Numbered from the stretch's first letter, positions 1-8,545 are shown. The stretch: DNA of 64,000 bases from WGA-3G sp963664215 (GCA_963664215.1 OY761015.1); one strand, 5' to 3'. The notes: generated by a model from the sequence alone, not told the origin. Translations and numbers: made by a program.

Positions 1-895
1 CCAAAACTTGTCCACGTTCAACTGCATCGCGGTCGATACCACGCAGCAGGGCACCGAGATTATCGCCAGCTTGACCTTCGTTGAGGTTTTTACGGAACAT
101 CTCAACACCTGTGATAACAGTGTCTTGTGTGTCGCGCAATCCGACGATTTCAACAGTGTTTCCGATTTCAATGGTACCACGTTCCACACGTCCCGTAACA
201 ACAGTACCACGCCCACTAATGGTGAAGATGTCTTCAATCGGCATCAGGAAGGGTCTGTCGGTATCGCGAATCGGTTCTGGAATGTAGTCATCAACAGCCT
301 CCATGAGTTCAAGTATCGGCTGGCACGCTTCGTGGGACGGATCGCCAGCAGATTCCATTGCTTCAAGAGCAGAACCTGTGATGATAGGAATATCATCGCC
401 GGGGAATTCGTAATCGTTTAGCAATTCGCGGACTTCTAACTCGACGAGTTCAAGCAACTCTTCGTCATCGACCATGTCTGCTTTATTGAGAAATACGACG
501 AGAGATGGCACGTTCACCTGCCGTGCAAGTAGCACGTGCTCACGCGTCTGAGGCATAGGACCGTCAGCGGCGGATACGACGAGAATCGCCCCGTCCATCT
601 GTGCCGCACCGGTAATCATGTTCTTGATATAGTCGGCGTGTCCAGGGCAATCGACGTGTGCGTAATGCCGGTTCTCGGTCTCATACTCAACGTGGGCAGT
701 ATTAATCGTAATGCCACGCTCTTTTTCTTCAGGTGCCTTGTCGATTTCGTCATACTCCATGACGTAATCTGCGTCAGCGAGTTTCGAGAGCACCATAGTA
801 ATCGCAGCTGTCAGTGTCGTCTTACCGTGGTCAACGTGGCCAATTGTTCCAACATTGACGTGCGGTTTAGTCCGTTCAAACGTTTCTTTAGCCAT
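1..895 (-). CDS. tuf: Elongation factor Tu, C-terminal part beyond the window
   Basis: EF-Tu is the GTPase that carries aminoacyl-tRNA to the ribosomal A site. Reading leftward from the ATG at 895, the protein starts MAKETFERTKPHVNVGTIGH. It shows the G1 loop GHVDHGKT, the G3 motif DCPGH and the G4 motif NKAD. About 298 of roughly 400 residues are present, covering the GTP-binding domain and most of domain 2; domain 3 lies off the left edge. It is the last visible gene of the str operon, 144 bp downstream of fusA. No independent promoter was identified in that gap. Identification is by motif and is secure. Confidence 0.97.
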   Translation of the reverse strand, partial: MAKETFERTKPHVNVGTIGHVDHGKTTLTAAITMVLSKLADADYVMEYDEIDKAPEEKERGITINTAHVEYETENRHYAHVDCPGHADYIKNMITGAAQMDGAILVVSAADGPMPQTREHVLLARQVNVPSLVVFLNKADMVDDEELLELVELEVRELLNDYEFPGDDIPIITGSALEAMESAGDPSHEACQPILELMEAVDDYIPEPIRDTDRPFLMPIEDIFTISGRGTVVTGRVERGTIEIGNTVEIVGLRDTQDTVITGVEMFRKNLNEGQAGDNLGALLRGIDRDAVERGQVL

Positions 896-1039
896 TTTTG
901 TCCGAGCTCCACTAAAAGTTTATTGTTATATGGGTTATCAGTTCGCCTGCTATGCAACCCGCACTGAAAACTATTAAAATCCTGTGTCCGCTTATGGGAA
1001 GTGAGAACACTCCCACAGTTCAGACACCTTAACACCTAC

Positions 1040-3160
1040 TTAACGATTCGCTGATGAAATTAAATCTTCCATCACGCTTGTTGGCACTTCGTTATAGTGT
1101 GCAAACTCCATAGAGTAGTTGGCTCTACCCTGTGTGAGTGACCTAAGGGTTTTGACGTACCCAAACATTTCTGAAAGAGGAACATCAACACGAATAACTT
1201 GGATACGAGATTTCGCTTGCATTTCCGTTTCACGTATCTGCGCACGCCGCGAATTCAGGTCGCCTATGACTTTGCCGAGGTATTCGTCGGGAACAATAAC
1301 CTCAACGTCCATAATCGGTTCGAGGAGTGTCGGGGTGGCACGCTTCATCGCGTCTTTAAACGCCATCGAACCCGCCACAGAAAACGCCATTTCTGATGAA
1401 TCCACGGCGTGATGCGAACCGTCTACCAGTCTGACTAAGACATCAACAACCGGATAGCCAGCCAAAATGCCCGTATTCGTTGCGTTCTCAATACCTTTCC
1501 GGACTGCGGGGATGTATTCTTGGGGAATAACGCCACCTTTGGTTTCGTCAATGAATTCGAAGCCTGTCCCTTTCTCAACGGGTTCGACCTCGATCACAAC
1601 GTGCCCAAATTGACCTCTACCACCAGATTGACGTACGAAACGTCCCACAGACCTAACTTCTTTCGTGAGCGTTTCCCGATAAGCGACTTGTGGGTTACCG
1701 ACATTCGCTGAGACGTTAAACTCACGCACGAGTCTATCAACGATGATTTCAAGATGAAGTTCACCCATACCAGACAATAATGTCTGTCCTGTCTCACTGT
1801 CTTGATGGACCTTAAAGGTCGGATCTTCCTCAGCGAGTTTGGAAAGGGCGAGGTTCAGTTTATCAATATCAGATTGTGTGCGGGGCTCAATAGCGATAGC
1901 CATTACCGGCAACGGAAACACCATCGTTTCTAATGTGATATGCGCCTTCGGATCGCAGAGCGTATCACCCGTCGAGAGGTCTTTTAGACCAATGACAGCA
2001 GCGATGTCGCCCGCGTAAATGGCTTGGTGTTCTTCCCGTTTATTGGCATGCATCTGCATTAACCGCCCGATCCGTTCGTGCTTTCCTGTTTTACTGTTGT
2101 AGACGGTATCACCTTTCTTCAGGACCCCGGAATACACACGTAAGTAGGTAAGTTTGCCAACGTGCGGATCTGTCGTAATTTTAAACGCCAGGGCACAGAA
2201 TGGCTCATTATTATTTGGGAGACGTGTTTCCTCTTCTTCGGTCTTCGGATTAAATCCTGCTACAGGTGGCACGTCAGTCGGTGCTGGTAGATAAGAGACA
2301 GTAGCGTCTAAGAGAGGTTGGACGCCTTTATTTTTTAGAGCGGTTCCACACAGAACAGGGACAACATTACCCGTAACGACAGCATTTCGTATCCCTGCTT
2401 TAATCTCTTCAGGTGAAATTTCGATACCCTCAAGGTATTTAAACATGAGGTCTTCGTCGTAATCGGCGATAACCTCCAACATCCGCTCGCGATATTCGTT
2501 TGCCATTTCCTCCATTTCGCGGGGGATGTCTGTTTCTTGGATGACAGTGCCGTCGTTACCGGCATCTGTTCCTATGTTCCAAATTTGACCCTTCATGGAG
2601 ATGAGGTCTACGATACCTGTAAATTGTTCTGCTGAACCGATTGGAAGTTGCACCGGGATGGCTGTGGCACCGAGGCGTTCTTCCATCATTTCAACGGTAC
2701 GGAAGAAATCGGCACCCGTTCGATCCATTTTGTTGACAAACGCGATGCGAGGTATGTCGTACTTATCTGCTTGTCTCCAAACGGTTTCGGATTGAGGTTC
2801 AACCCCGCCGACTGCGCAAAAAACTGCGACCGCACCGTCGAGGACGCGAAGAGAGCGTTCAACTTCGACAGTAAAGTCAATATGCCCCGGTGTGTCAATG
2901 ATATTGATTTGGTGTTTTTTCCATTGACAGGTTGTCGCAGCGGCAGTAATCGTAATGCCGCGTTCCTGTTCTTGCACCATCCAATCCATAGCAGTGGTGC
3001 CATCGTCGACGTCTCCGATCCGATAGACTTTACCGGTATAATACAGAATGCGTTCGGTGACAGTCGTCTTCCCAGCATCAATGTGCGCCATGATGCCGAT
3101 ATTTCGCATGTGGGGTAGTTCTAAACGTTGTGGGTTAGTATTATTTTTTTTATCCGCCAC
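1040..3160 (-). CDS. fusA: Elongation factor G
   Basis: This is the ribosomal translocase GTPase, 706 aa, the usual length for bacterial EF-G. G1 is AHIDAGKT at residues 25-32, followed by the switch region QERGITI, then DTPGH and NKMDR. The C-terminal domains include the GRGQFGHV and SEMFGY segments typical of domains IV and V. The ATG at 3160 has an AAGGAG about 9 bases upstream. It sits between rpsG (57 bp upstream) and tuf in canonical str order. It reads as the housekeeping EF-G because of this context. Nothing is truncated. Confidence 0.97.
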   Translation of the reverse strand: MADKKNNTNPQRLELPHMRNIGIMAHIDAGKTTVTERILYYTGKVYRIGDVDDGTTAMDWMVQEQERGITITAAATTCQWKKHQINIIDTPGHIDFTVEVERSLRVLDGAVAVFCAVGGVEPQSETVWRQADKYDIPRIAFVNKMDRTGADFFRTVEMMEERLGATAIPVQLPIGSAEQFTGIVDLISMKGQIWNIGTDAGNDGTVIQETDIPREMEEMANEYRERMLEVIADYDEDLMFKYLEGIEISPEEIKAGIRNAVVTGNVVPVLCGTALKNKGVQPLLDATVSYLPAPTDVPPVAGFNPKTEEEETRLPNNNEPFCALAFKITTDPHVGKLTYLRVYSGVLKKGDTVYNSKTGKHERIGRLMQMHANKREEHQAIYAGDIAAVIGLKDLSTGDTLCDPKAHITLETMVFPLPVMAIAIEPRTQSDIDKLNLALSKLAEEDPTFKVHQDSETGQTLLSGMGELHLEIIVDRLVREFNVSANVGNPQVAYRETLTKEVRSVGRFVRQSGGRGQFGHVVIEVEPVEKGTGFEFIDETKGGVIPQEYIPAVRKGIENATNTGILAGYPVVDVLVRLVDGSHHAVDSSEMAFSVAGSMAFKDAMKRATPTLLEPIMDVEVIVPDEYLGKVIGDLNSRRAQIRETEMQAKSRIQVIRVDVPLSEMFGYVKTLRSLTQGRANYSMEFAHYNEVPTSVMEDLISSANR

Positions 3161-3217
3161 GGTTGAACAACTCCTTATGTGTATTAATGCTTTGGCTATA
3201 AGCCGTGACGCATTTTT

Positions 3218-3688
3218 TTACCATCGATAATGTGCGAAAGCTCGGTTCGCTTCTGCCATTCGATGCTGATCCATTTTCCTACGGATTGCGCCGCCTTCGT
3301 TCCGGGATGCTTCGAGTATTTCGCCTGCAAGGCGTTCTGACATCCGTCTCTCACCGCGCTCACGTGCGGACTGAATAATCCAACTAAAAGCCAATCTCTG
3401 TTTCCGTTCTGCTTTTACATCAACCGGGACTTGATACGTCTGGCTACCTACACGCCGGGGTCTAATCTCCAATACCGGCTTGACATTGTTGATGGCTTGG
3501 CGGAACACCGCGAAACCGTCTTCACTCGCCCGGGATTCGATAATCTCAAAACTGTCATACAGGATCGATTGCGCCGTGCTTTTCTTGCCGTCCAACATGA
3601 GACTGTTGATGAATTTTGACACCAACTTGCTGTTATACTTCGCGTCGGGGTTCACATCCCGTTTGCTGATGTTTCCACGTCTCGGCAT
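3218..3688 (-). CDS. rpsG: 30S ribosomal protein S7
   Basis: S7 nucleates assembly of the 30S head on 16S rRNA and contacts tRNA at the E site. The protein is 156 aa, starts MPRRGNISKRDVNPDAKYNS, and carries the conserved FRQAINNVKPVLEIRPRRVG block and the C-terminal HRMAEANRAFAHYRW. Length and ends match the family. A GGAGG lies 8 bases before the ATG. The gene follows rpsL by 18 bp, so translational coupling within the str operon is likely. In other bacteria S7 represses this operon; whether it does here is not visible. Confidence 0.97.
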   Translation of the reverse strand: MPRRGNISKRDVNPDAKYNSKLVSKFINSLMLDGKKSTAQSILYDSFEIIESRASEDGFAVFRQAINNVKPVLEIRPRRVGSQTYQVPVDVKAERKQRLAFSWIIQSARERGERRMSERLAGEILEASRNEGGAIRRKMDQHRMAEANRAFAHYRW

Positions 3689-3706
3689 CTACTCTTCCTC
3701 CGTTGT

Positions 3707-4078
3707 TTAATCCGGTTTCCGGGCGCCGTACTTTGAACGACCTTGACGACGGTTATCGACACCTGCTGTATCTAACTTGCCACGGACGATGTGATAACGC
3801 ACATTAGAGAGGTCTTTCACTCTCCCACCGCGAACTAAAACGACTGAGTGTTCTTGTAAATTGTGATCGATCCCCGGGATGTAGCAGGTGGCTTCGTAGC
3901 CAGAGGTGAACCTGACTCGAGCGACTTTACGTAGTGCCGAATTCGGTTTGTTTGGCGTTACGGTTTTCACCTGTAAACAGATACCGCGCCGCTGAGGGCA
4001 TTGCTCCAGGACCGGAGATTTCGTTTTTTTCCGGGACCTTTTACGCGGTTTTTTGATTAATTGGTTAATAGTCGGCAT
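3707..4078 (-). CDS. rpsL: 30S ribosomal protein S12
   Basis: S12 is the decoding-centre protein, 123 aa from the ATG at 4078 (MPTINQLIKKPRKR). I chose this start over an upstream ATG at 4147 because it has a GGAGGTCTGAA ribosome site and matches the family N-terminus; the longer reading would translate through the leader hairpin. The loop TPNKPNSALRK keeps the lysine equivalent to E. coli K43, and the second loop RGGRVKDL keeps the Lys and Asp. The usual Pro-Gly that follows is Ser-Asn here (DLSNVRYH), a position linked to streptomycin phenotypes in E. coli. It is the first gene of the str operon. Confidence 0.97.
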   Translation of the reverse strand: MPTINQLIKKPRKRSRKKTKSPVLEQCPQRRGICLQVKTVTPNKPNSALRKVARVRFTSGYEATCYIPGIDHNLQEHSVVLVRGGRVKDLSNVRYHIVRGKLDTAGVDNRRQGRSKYGARKPD

Positions 4079-4116
4079 TTCAGACCTCCGCAATGACGTA
4101 TCTACGCGTCTCTCAG

Positions 4117-4142
4117 AAAAATAAAAAAGCCCCGCGCGGGGC
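4117..4142 (-). terminator. Intrinsic-terminator-like hairpin in the rpsL leader (possible attenuator)
   Basis: The perfect palindrome GCCCCGCGCGGGGC (4129-4142) is followed on the minus strand by TTTTTTATTTTT. It lies between the str promoter and the rpsL start, about 50 bases before the ATG, so reading into the operon must pass it. It could be an attenuator or a residual terminator. Confidence 0.75.
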
Positions 4143-4250
4143 ATCATAACTTCAACAAATTAACGTGGAATTTAGGTACGACGTTAGAATGTTTCCATGA
4201 ATTGCCCCTCGCTTCTAAAAAAGATTGATTAGGGTTAACAAAACTCTAAT

Positions 4251-4279
4251 ATTATACATAATATTTTAAGCAATGTCAA
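4251..4279 (-). promoter_or_regulatory. Sigma-70 promoter of the str operon
   Basis: On the minus strand TTGACA (4279-4274) and TATAAT (4256-4251) are both perfect consensus hexamers separated by exactly 17 bases. It sits immediately downstream of the nagA terminator and drives a leader of about 165 bases ahead of rpsL. Confidence 0.88.
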
Positions 4280-4290
4280 ATTTTTTTTTG

Positions 4291-4336
4291 AAAAAAAGCA
4301 AAAAAGTAGGAAATTCGTAGAATTTCCTACTTTTTT
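4291..4336 (-). terminator. Terminator of the nagA operon, overlapping the nagA stop codon
   Basis: The long stem AAAAAGTAGGAAATT pairs with AATTTCCTACTTTTT around a 5-base loop and is followed by a T-rich run on the minus strand. The TAG stop of nagA lies inside the upstream arm. Confidence 0.85.
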
Positions 4337-5586
4337 AGCAATTTCCCGCCTAAAATAACCGTTTGAACGCTCAAATTTTCGTCAATAATAACGAGGTCTG
4401 CTGTTTTACCGGTTGCAATTGAACCCACCGAATCTGCAACGCCTAAATTTCGTGCCGGCGTTAAGGTTGCCATTGTTAAGGCATCTTCCAGAGAGTATCC
4501 CCAATTGATAACGTTACGGACACCGTCCATAAGTGTAATTATTGCACCCGCGAGGCGTTCAGTAGGCTTTCCTACATCCAACCACACCGCGCCATCTCGG
4601 ACATATTTCTCGGTACTGTTGGCTTCAAAGGCTGTGTCGTGTTCAGAAATCGCGTCTTCGTTGAGGCGATAGGCATCAAGTTCGGGCACATAGGTTGCCG
4701 AGGCTTGCCAGTCTTCCATAGGGACACCAGCGAGTTCTGTACAGTCTGTAATTAACCCGACGGCGTGAATGCCTTTTTGTTTGATGAGGTTATTTCCCCA
4801 GAAAGGATGGACATGATGTTCATCGACGATAAGTTCGGCGTGGATGTCTGGATGGGAGATGACCGCTTCAAGCGCACCAAGTGTTCGGTGGTGCATCCCG
4901 CTCATACCGTTGTAAGTATGAGTGGCACGTGTTATCCCCGCATCAATCGCCGCCAGTGCTTGTGGGTATGTCGCGTTTGTGTGTCCCATCGCGATAACGA
5001 TGTTATTATAGGCATCTGTTCTGAAGGTTGCGAGATGCTTGATAAACCGCAGATTTTCATCGTTTTCTGGCGCGACGGAGATGACCTTTAAAGTGCCGTC
5101 GGAAGCCGCCCACATTGCATGGAATTCTTCAAAGTTCGGGGGTGTAATGTACCTCGCGTTCTGGGCACCGTTTTTGGCGAGACTCCCAAATTTTCCTTCC
5201 ACGTACGACCCTAAAATCCGAGAACCGTCTGCTACAGGTTCATCAACGACGTGAGCAATAGCCGTTAATGCACTGTTGATTTGCGCCATGCTCCCTGAGG
5301 AGATGCCTAACACCAATGAGGTAACACCGCTACGCGCATGTGCTCGGGCGATTGTCGCAACGTCTTCGACTTCACCTGTCATGGTATCATAGCCACCACC
5401 ACCGTGCACCAAGCCGTCAATCAGTCCAGGAATGACGAGGCATCCAGAGGCATCAATAGTCTCTCCTGAGGGTTGCAGTGCCTCTGATGTTATGGTTGAA
5501 ATTTTGTCGTTTTGAATGACGATACTCCCGGGTCCATAGTGCGCCGGGGTATAGATGTCGCCATTCACAATCGTAAGTGTTTCCAT
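4327..5586 (-). CDS. nagA: N-acetylglucosamine-6-phosphate deacetylase
   Basis: This amidohydrolase removes the acetyl group from GlcNAc-6-phosphate in amino-sugar recycling. It is 419 aa with the family architecture. Candidate metal ligands are E130 (YVEGKF), H202 (GHTNA) and H223 (ATHTYN), with the catalytic Asp at D281 (LITDC). The first metal site, normally HxH near residue 60, reads L-V-H (IDGLVHGGG), so only the second His (H61) is kept; E. coli NagA also departs from HxH and uses one metal. It is the last gene of the operon, 25 bp after the ThuA-like gene. Its stop lies in the terminator stem. Confidence 0.9.
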   Translation of the reverse strand: METLTIVNGDIYTPAHYGPGSIVIQNDKISTITSEALQPSGETIDASGCLVIPGLIDGLVHGGGGYDTMTGEVEDVATIARAHARSGVTSLVLGISSGSMAQINSALTAIAHVVDEPVADGSRILGSYVEGKFGSLAKNGAQNARYITPPNFEEFHAMWAASDGTLKVISVAPENDENLRFIKHLATFRTDAYNNIVIAMGHTNATYPQALAAIDAGITRATHTYNGMSGMHHRTLGALEAVISHPDIHAELIVDEHHVHPFWGNNLIKQKGIHAVGLITDCTELAGVPMEDWQASATYVPELDAYRLNEDAISEHDTAFEANSTEKYVRDGAVWLDVGKPTERLAGAIITLMDGVRNVINWGYSLEDALTMATLTPARNLGVADSVGSIATGKTADLVIIDENLSVQTVILGGKLLKK

Positions 5587-5611
5587 GTCTCTAAAATGCC
5601 TTGAATCTTGC

Positions 5612-6244
5612 CTATATCTGTTCCGCTACCCACAAGATACTTTGTGCAAGGAATCGTAAAAAGGGTTCTACTTCAAAATCTTTCTGGTGCCCTAATGAAG
5701 TATAGCAGATACGTCCGCCGTTATGTAAACGCGTCCATGCGACAGGCTCTGAATGTTCATCTGTGTGTCCCATCAGTAATAGAGAGGTATCGTCTCGGAG
5801 TGATGGGTTCTTGTAAAGGCTTCCATAACAGTCAAACGCTGGGATGCCGTTCAGGATAGGGTGTTCTGTAGCAATAAATTCTACCTGAGTACGGGGACCG
5901 TCGCCGTAATGACCTTGATAGTCGCCGCCGAGCACGGTTTTATCGAATTCCAACCAGTTTTGGTAAGCGTGGCTGGCTGTCCTGACACCAACGAGCGGCT
6001 TGCCTTGTTCACAGTAGGCTTGAAATTGCCTCAGTGATGCCCCTCCAGTGTTGAGACGGCGTGTGAAAACCAACAGCGCATCTGCATCGTCCAGCGCGGC
6101 TAACGAAGGATCGTGATCTTCTGAATTGTAGACAACTAAATTCGCCTGGATCGGGTAATGTTTTTCAACGAACGTTTTGAAGAGCGTTAGAGAGTCCTCG
6201 GAGTCGTACTCAAAAGAACCCGAAAGCATACACAAATTAAGCAC
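5612..6244 (-). CDS. ThuA-like (trehalose utilization) domain protein
   Basis: A 210-aa single-domain protein resembling the ThuA family, which has a glutamine-amidotransferase-like fold and is common in sugar-handling loci. Visible hallmarks are the central DDADALLVFTRRLNTGG, the GKPLVGVRTASHAYQNW elbow, a LGGDYQGHYG segment, and the late PVAWTRLHNGGRICYTSLGH block. The start is GTG at 6244 with AGGAG 7 bases upstream. The ATG five codons later is an alternative without a good ribosome site. It lies 10 bp after folA. The exact reaction is unknown for most ThuA proteins; the neighbouring nagA suggests sugar turnover. Confidence 0.85.
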   Translation of the reverse strand: MLNLCMLSGSFEYDSEDSLTLFKTFVEKHYPIQANLVVYNSEDHDPSLAALDDADALLVFTRRLNTGGASLRQFQAYCEQGKPLVGVRTASHAYQNWLEFDKTVLGGDYQGHYGDGPRTQVEFIATEHPILNGIPAFDCYGSLYKNPSLRDDTSLLLMGHTDEHSEPVAWTRLHNGGRICYTSLGHQKDFEVEPFLRFLAQSILWVAEQI

Positions 6245-6254
6245 AGATCTGCTC

Positions 6255-6743
6255 CTATTTTCTTTCTAAAAACACAAAACTATAGGGATAAGGGTTTTTT
6301 TCGTCAGGTTCACCATCAATGCGTTTGACTTCTTGCCACACTTCCGTATCGAACGTCGGAAAATAGACATCCCCTTTGAAGGTCGCGTGGATCTGCGTGA
6401 GGTAGAGTCGGTTGGCATGCGGTAAGAAGGCTTCGTAGATAGGGGCACCACCGCATATCATGAGTTCTTCTGTTTCCTTACAAAGGTTAAGAATCTCTTC
6501 TACCGAATGTGCGACGACGCATCCTTTCGGTGCCTCGTAAGTTCTGTTTCGTGTGAGAATGATGTTCTGCCGTTTGCCCAGCGGACGTTTCAGCGTTTCA
6601 AACGTCTTACGTCCCATAACGACGGGTTTACCGATTGTCATATCGCGAAAATGTCTCCGATCGACTGGCATTTGCCATGGGATGTCGGGTCCATTGCCGA
6701 TCAACCGATTTTTATCCATCGCGGCGATCATTGAAACTATCAT
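6255..6743 (-). CDS. folA: Dihydrofolate reductase
   Basis: It reduces dihydrofolate to tetrahydrofolate with NADPH, regenerating the folate consumed by ThyA, encoded two genes upstream. The protein is 162 aa, starting MIVSMIAAMDKNRLIGNG. The acidic active-site residue is in DIPWQMPVD, with the NADPH motifs MGRKTFE and ICGGAPIYE. I used the ATG at 6743, 4 bases after the stop of the preceding gene. A start at 6776 would add 11 residues that overlap that gene. It is tightly packed in the operon. Confidence 0.95.
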   Translation of the reverse strand: MIVSMIAAMDKNRLIGNGPDIPWQMPVDRRHFRDMTIGKPVVMGRKTFETLKRPLGKRQNIILTRNRTYEAPKGCVVAHSVEEILNLCKETEELMICGGAPIYEAFLPHANRLYLTQIHATFKGDVYFPTFDTEVWQEVKRIDGEPDEKNPYPYSFVFLERK

Positions 6744-6747
6744 TTTT

Positions 6748-7256
6748 TTAAGATACGCCTCCTTCCCCTTGTTCACCTGCCTCTATTCCGCTTAAGACCT
6801 GTTCAGCAAAATTGAGTACCGTCTCTTTTGACATACGAGGGATGAGTTTAATGTCATCTCTCTCTTGCCATTCTACATCAAAGTCCCGTATCTTTACGAG
6901 TTCATCAATGGCGTTTTGAATGGTTTTCACATCGGTATCAAAGTGTTCGGCGAGCTCTTTGAGGCTAAGCGGCTCCTCTATTTGAAAAGAAAACACTTCA
7001 AACCATAGCCACATGCCTAAGCGACGTGCGAAGTGCGAAACATCCGCGGTTGTCTCCGCCAGACGGGTGATGGATGCGAAGCAGTAGGCGGCGTGATGCG
7101 GATAGTTCATTAGGAGGTCTTCAAATCCGCCTTCCTCAAAAATGAGGTGGATGAGAAATGTCGCTTCCTCTGGTAATGTGAGTTCGTCTGAAGCTGCGGG
7201 ATTACCATTCTGTTCTGAATTGCCGAAGATGCTTGTTTTTGCTTTTTCTGTGTCAT
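6748..7256 (-). CDS. Hypothetical winged-helix-type protein, N-terminus needs a frameshift
   Basis: I do not recognise the family. The C-terminal 120 residues from an internal ATG at 7110 contain a helix-turn-helix-like stretch (LSLKELAEHFDTDVKTIQNA). The same frame stays open and protein-like far upstream of 7110 (TSIFGNSEQNGNP, then EEATFLIHLIFEEGGFEDLL), up to a stop at 7264, but offers no ATG, GTG or TTG. An ATG with an AGGA site lies at 7256 in another frame. Adding one A to the A5 run just after it joins the two into one reading, MTQKKAKTSIFG and onward. So either a frameshift, a sequencing error or slippage. It lies between thyA and folA and could be a DNA-binding regulator. Confidence 0.6.
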
Positions 7257-7287
7257 TCTTTTCCTAAATACTACCTTTGCAAGGATT

Positions 7288-8085
7288 CTAAACAATCATA
7301 GGCGCGTAAATAGTCTCGTGATGCTGGTAGTCTAACAATTGGATGTGTTGCATCTTGAAAGCGTCAATTGATTTGATCTTCGGATCCAGTTCAAGTTTCG
7401 GGAGTGGATAGGGACTTCGTTTCAATTGGATTTTGACGGCTTCAAGGTGTTCATGATAGATGTGTGCGTCGCCTAAGGTGTGGATGAATTCATAAGGCGT
7501 AAAGCCTGTGACGTGTGCCACCATGTGTAAGAGGAGCGCATAGGATGCGATATTAAACGGGACACCCAAGAACATATCACAGCTGGGTTGATACATCTGC
7601 AGCGACAACTTGCCGTCCGCTACGACGAACTGGAAACACATGTGGCAGGGTGTCAATGCCATTTCATCTAATTCCGCGGGGTTCCATGCTGTAACGATAT
7701 GTTTGCGGCTGTGCGGATTTGTCTGAAGTTGTTCGATGATTCTGGCTAACTGATCGATCGTGCCATTTTCTGTTTTCCACCGTCGCCATTGGACACCGTA
7801 TATCCGTCCGAGGTAACCATCACGTCCCCATGCCTCAGCGTTTGCATCCCAAATTGGTGTGCCGAGTTTTTGAAACTGATTGACATGATCGTAGCCGCGC
7901 AAAAAACCCAGAAGTTCCGCTTTTACGGACCGAAAGGCGAGTTTTTTGGTGGTTACGGCAGGAAACCCGTCTTCCATGTTGTAGCGCATCTGCATGCCGA
8001 AAAGTGCGCGGGTTACGCCGTTTCTACCCTCTCGGTCGATGCCGGTATCGTATACCTGCCGGAGTCCTTCTATGTATTGTTCCAT
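7288..8085 (-). CDS. thyA: Thymidylate synthase
   Basis: It methylates dUMP to dTMP using methylene-tetrahydrofolate. At 265 aa it has the size of the short (E. coli-type) class. The catalytic cysteine is C147 in TPCHMCFQF. The folate/dUMP-binding blocks SRKHIVTAWNP, QPSCDMFLGVPFNIASYALL and HTLGDAHIYHEHLEAV are present, and the C-terminus APMIV matches the family APxxx end. It lies 28 bp after dut, which supplies dUMP, and upstream of folA, which recycles the dihydrofolate produced: a coherent dTMP operon. Confidence 0.97.
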   Translation of the reverse strand: MEQYIEGLRQVYDTGIDREGRNGVTRALFGMQMRYNMEDGFPAVTTKKLAFRSVKAELLGFLRGYDHVNQFQKLGTPIWDANAEAWGRDGYLGRIYGVQWRRWKTENGTIDQLARIIEQLQTNPHSRKHIVTAWNPAELDEMALTPCHMCFQFVVADGKLSLQMYQPSCDMFLGVPFNIASYALLLHMVAHVTGFTPYEFIHTLGDAHIYHEHLEAVKIQLKRSPYPLPKLELDPKIKSIDAFKMQHIQLLDYQHHETIYAPMIV

Positions 8086-8113
8086 GGCTATCTCTACTGT
8101 ATTCTATTCCATA

Positions 8114-8545
8114 TTACCGATCTGTGCTACCGAATCCGCCTCGCGAGGCGGCGGACATCTCTTCGACCTCATGCCATTCTGCTGTGTCCACACGCACGAA
8201 AATGGCTTGTGCGATACGACTCCCTCTTTCAACCTTAACAAGGCTATCAGTGAAATTATAAACCTGAATTTGCAGTTCATCCGCTTCACCACAGTAGTCG
8301 TTGTCGACGATACCTACGCCTTGCGGCACCATCAAGCCGAATTTGCGCGGTGTGCTACTTCGCGAGCATACCATCAGCATATAACCGGGGGGTGTTTCAA
8401 CGATAACGTTCGCGGGGATCAGGACGATGGCGTGTGGGGCAATCTCTGCGGATTCTCGACAAATCAGATCGAAGCCAACAGAACCAGCGGTTTCGTATTT
8501 CGGCAATGGAAGCGTTTTGTCGATGCGTTTAATATTAATTTTCAT
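8114..8545 (-). CDS. dut: dUTP diphosphatase
   Basis: It hydrolyses dUTP to dUMP, the ThyA substrate, and keeps uracil out of DNA. The 143-aa trimeric-type enzyme begins MKINIKRIDKTLPLPKYETA. It has the recognisable motifs: GSVGFDL, SRSSTPRKFGL, GVGIVDNDYCGE, RGSRIAQAIF and the glycine-rich C-terminal motif 5 RGGFGSTDR. I used the ATG at 8545, 5 bp after the stop of the SMP30 gene; a longer reading from 8581 overlaps that gene and adds residues not seen in the family. Confidence 0.95.
   Translation of the reverse strand: MKINIKRIDKTLPLPKYETAGSVGFDLICRESAEIAPHAIVLIPANVIVETPPGYMLMVCSRSSTPRKFGLMVPQGVGIVDNDYCGEADELQIQVYNFTDSLVKVERGSRIAQAIFVRVDTAEWHEVEEMSAASRGGFGSTDR

Noticed and set aside
8..421. 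Open frames on the plus strand opposite tuf and fusA (for example 8-421, 536-967, 2648-3118)
   Set aside because: They lie antisense to strongly conserved genes and have no protein-like motif or ribosome site.
811..1035. 74-aa minus-strand frame covering the fusA-tuf gap
   Set aside because: It overlaps the start of tuf in another frame, and its sequence is not protein-like.
7110..7295. 61-aa minus-strand frame MFRILAKVVFRKRM... between thyA and the winged-helix gene
   Set aside because: Its composition is poor. The adjacent frame over the same DNA reads like the true N-terminus of the winged-helix protein; only the start codon is probably used.
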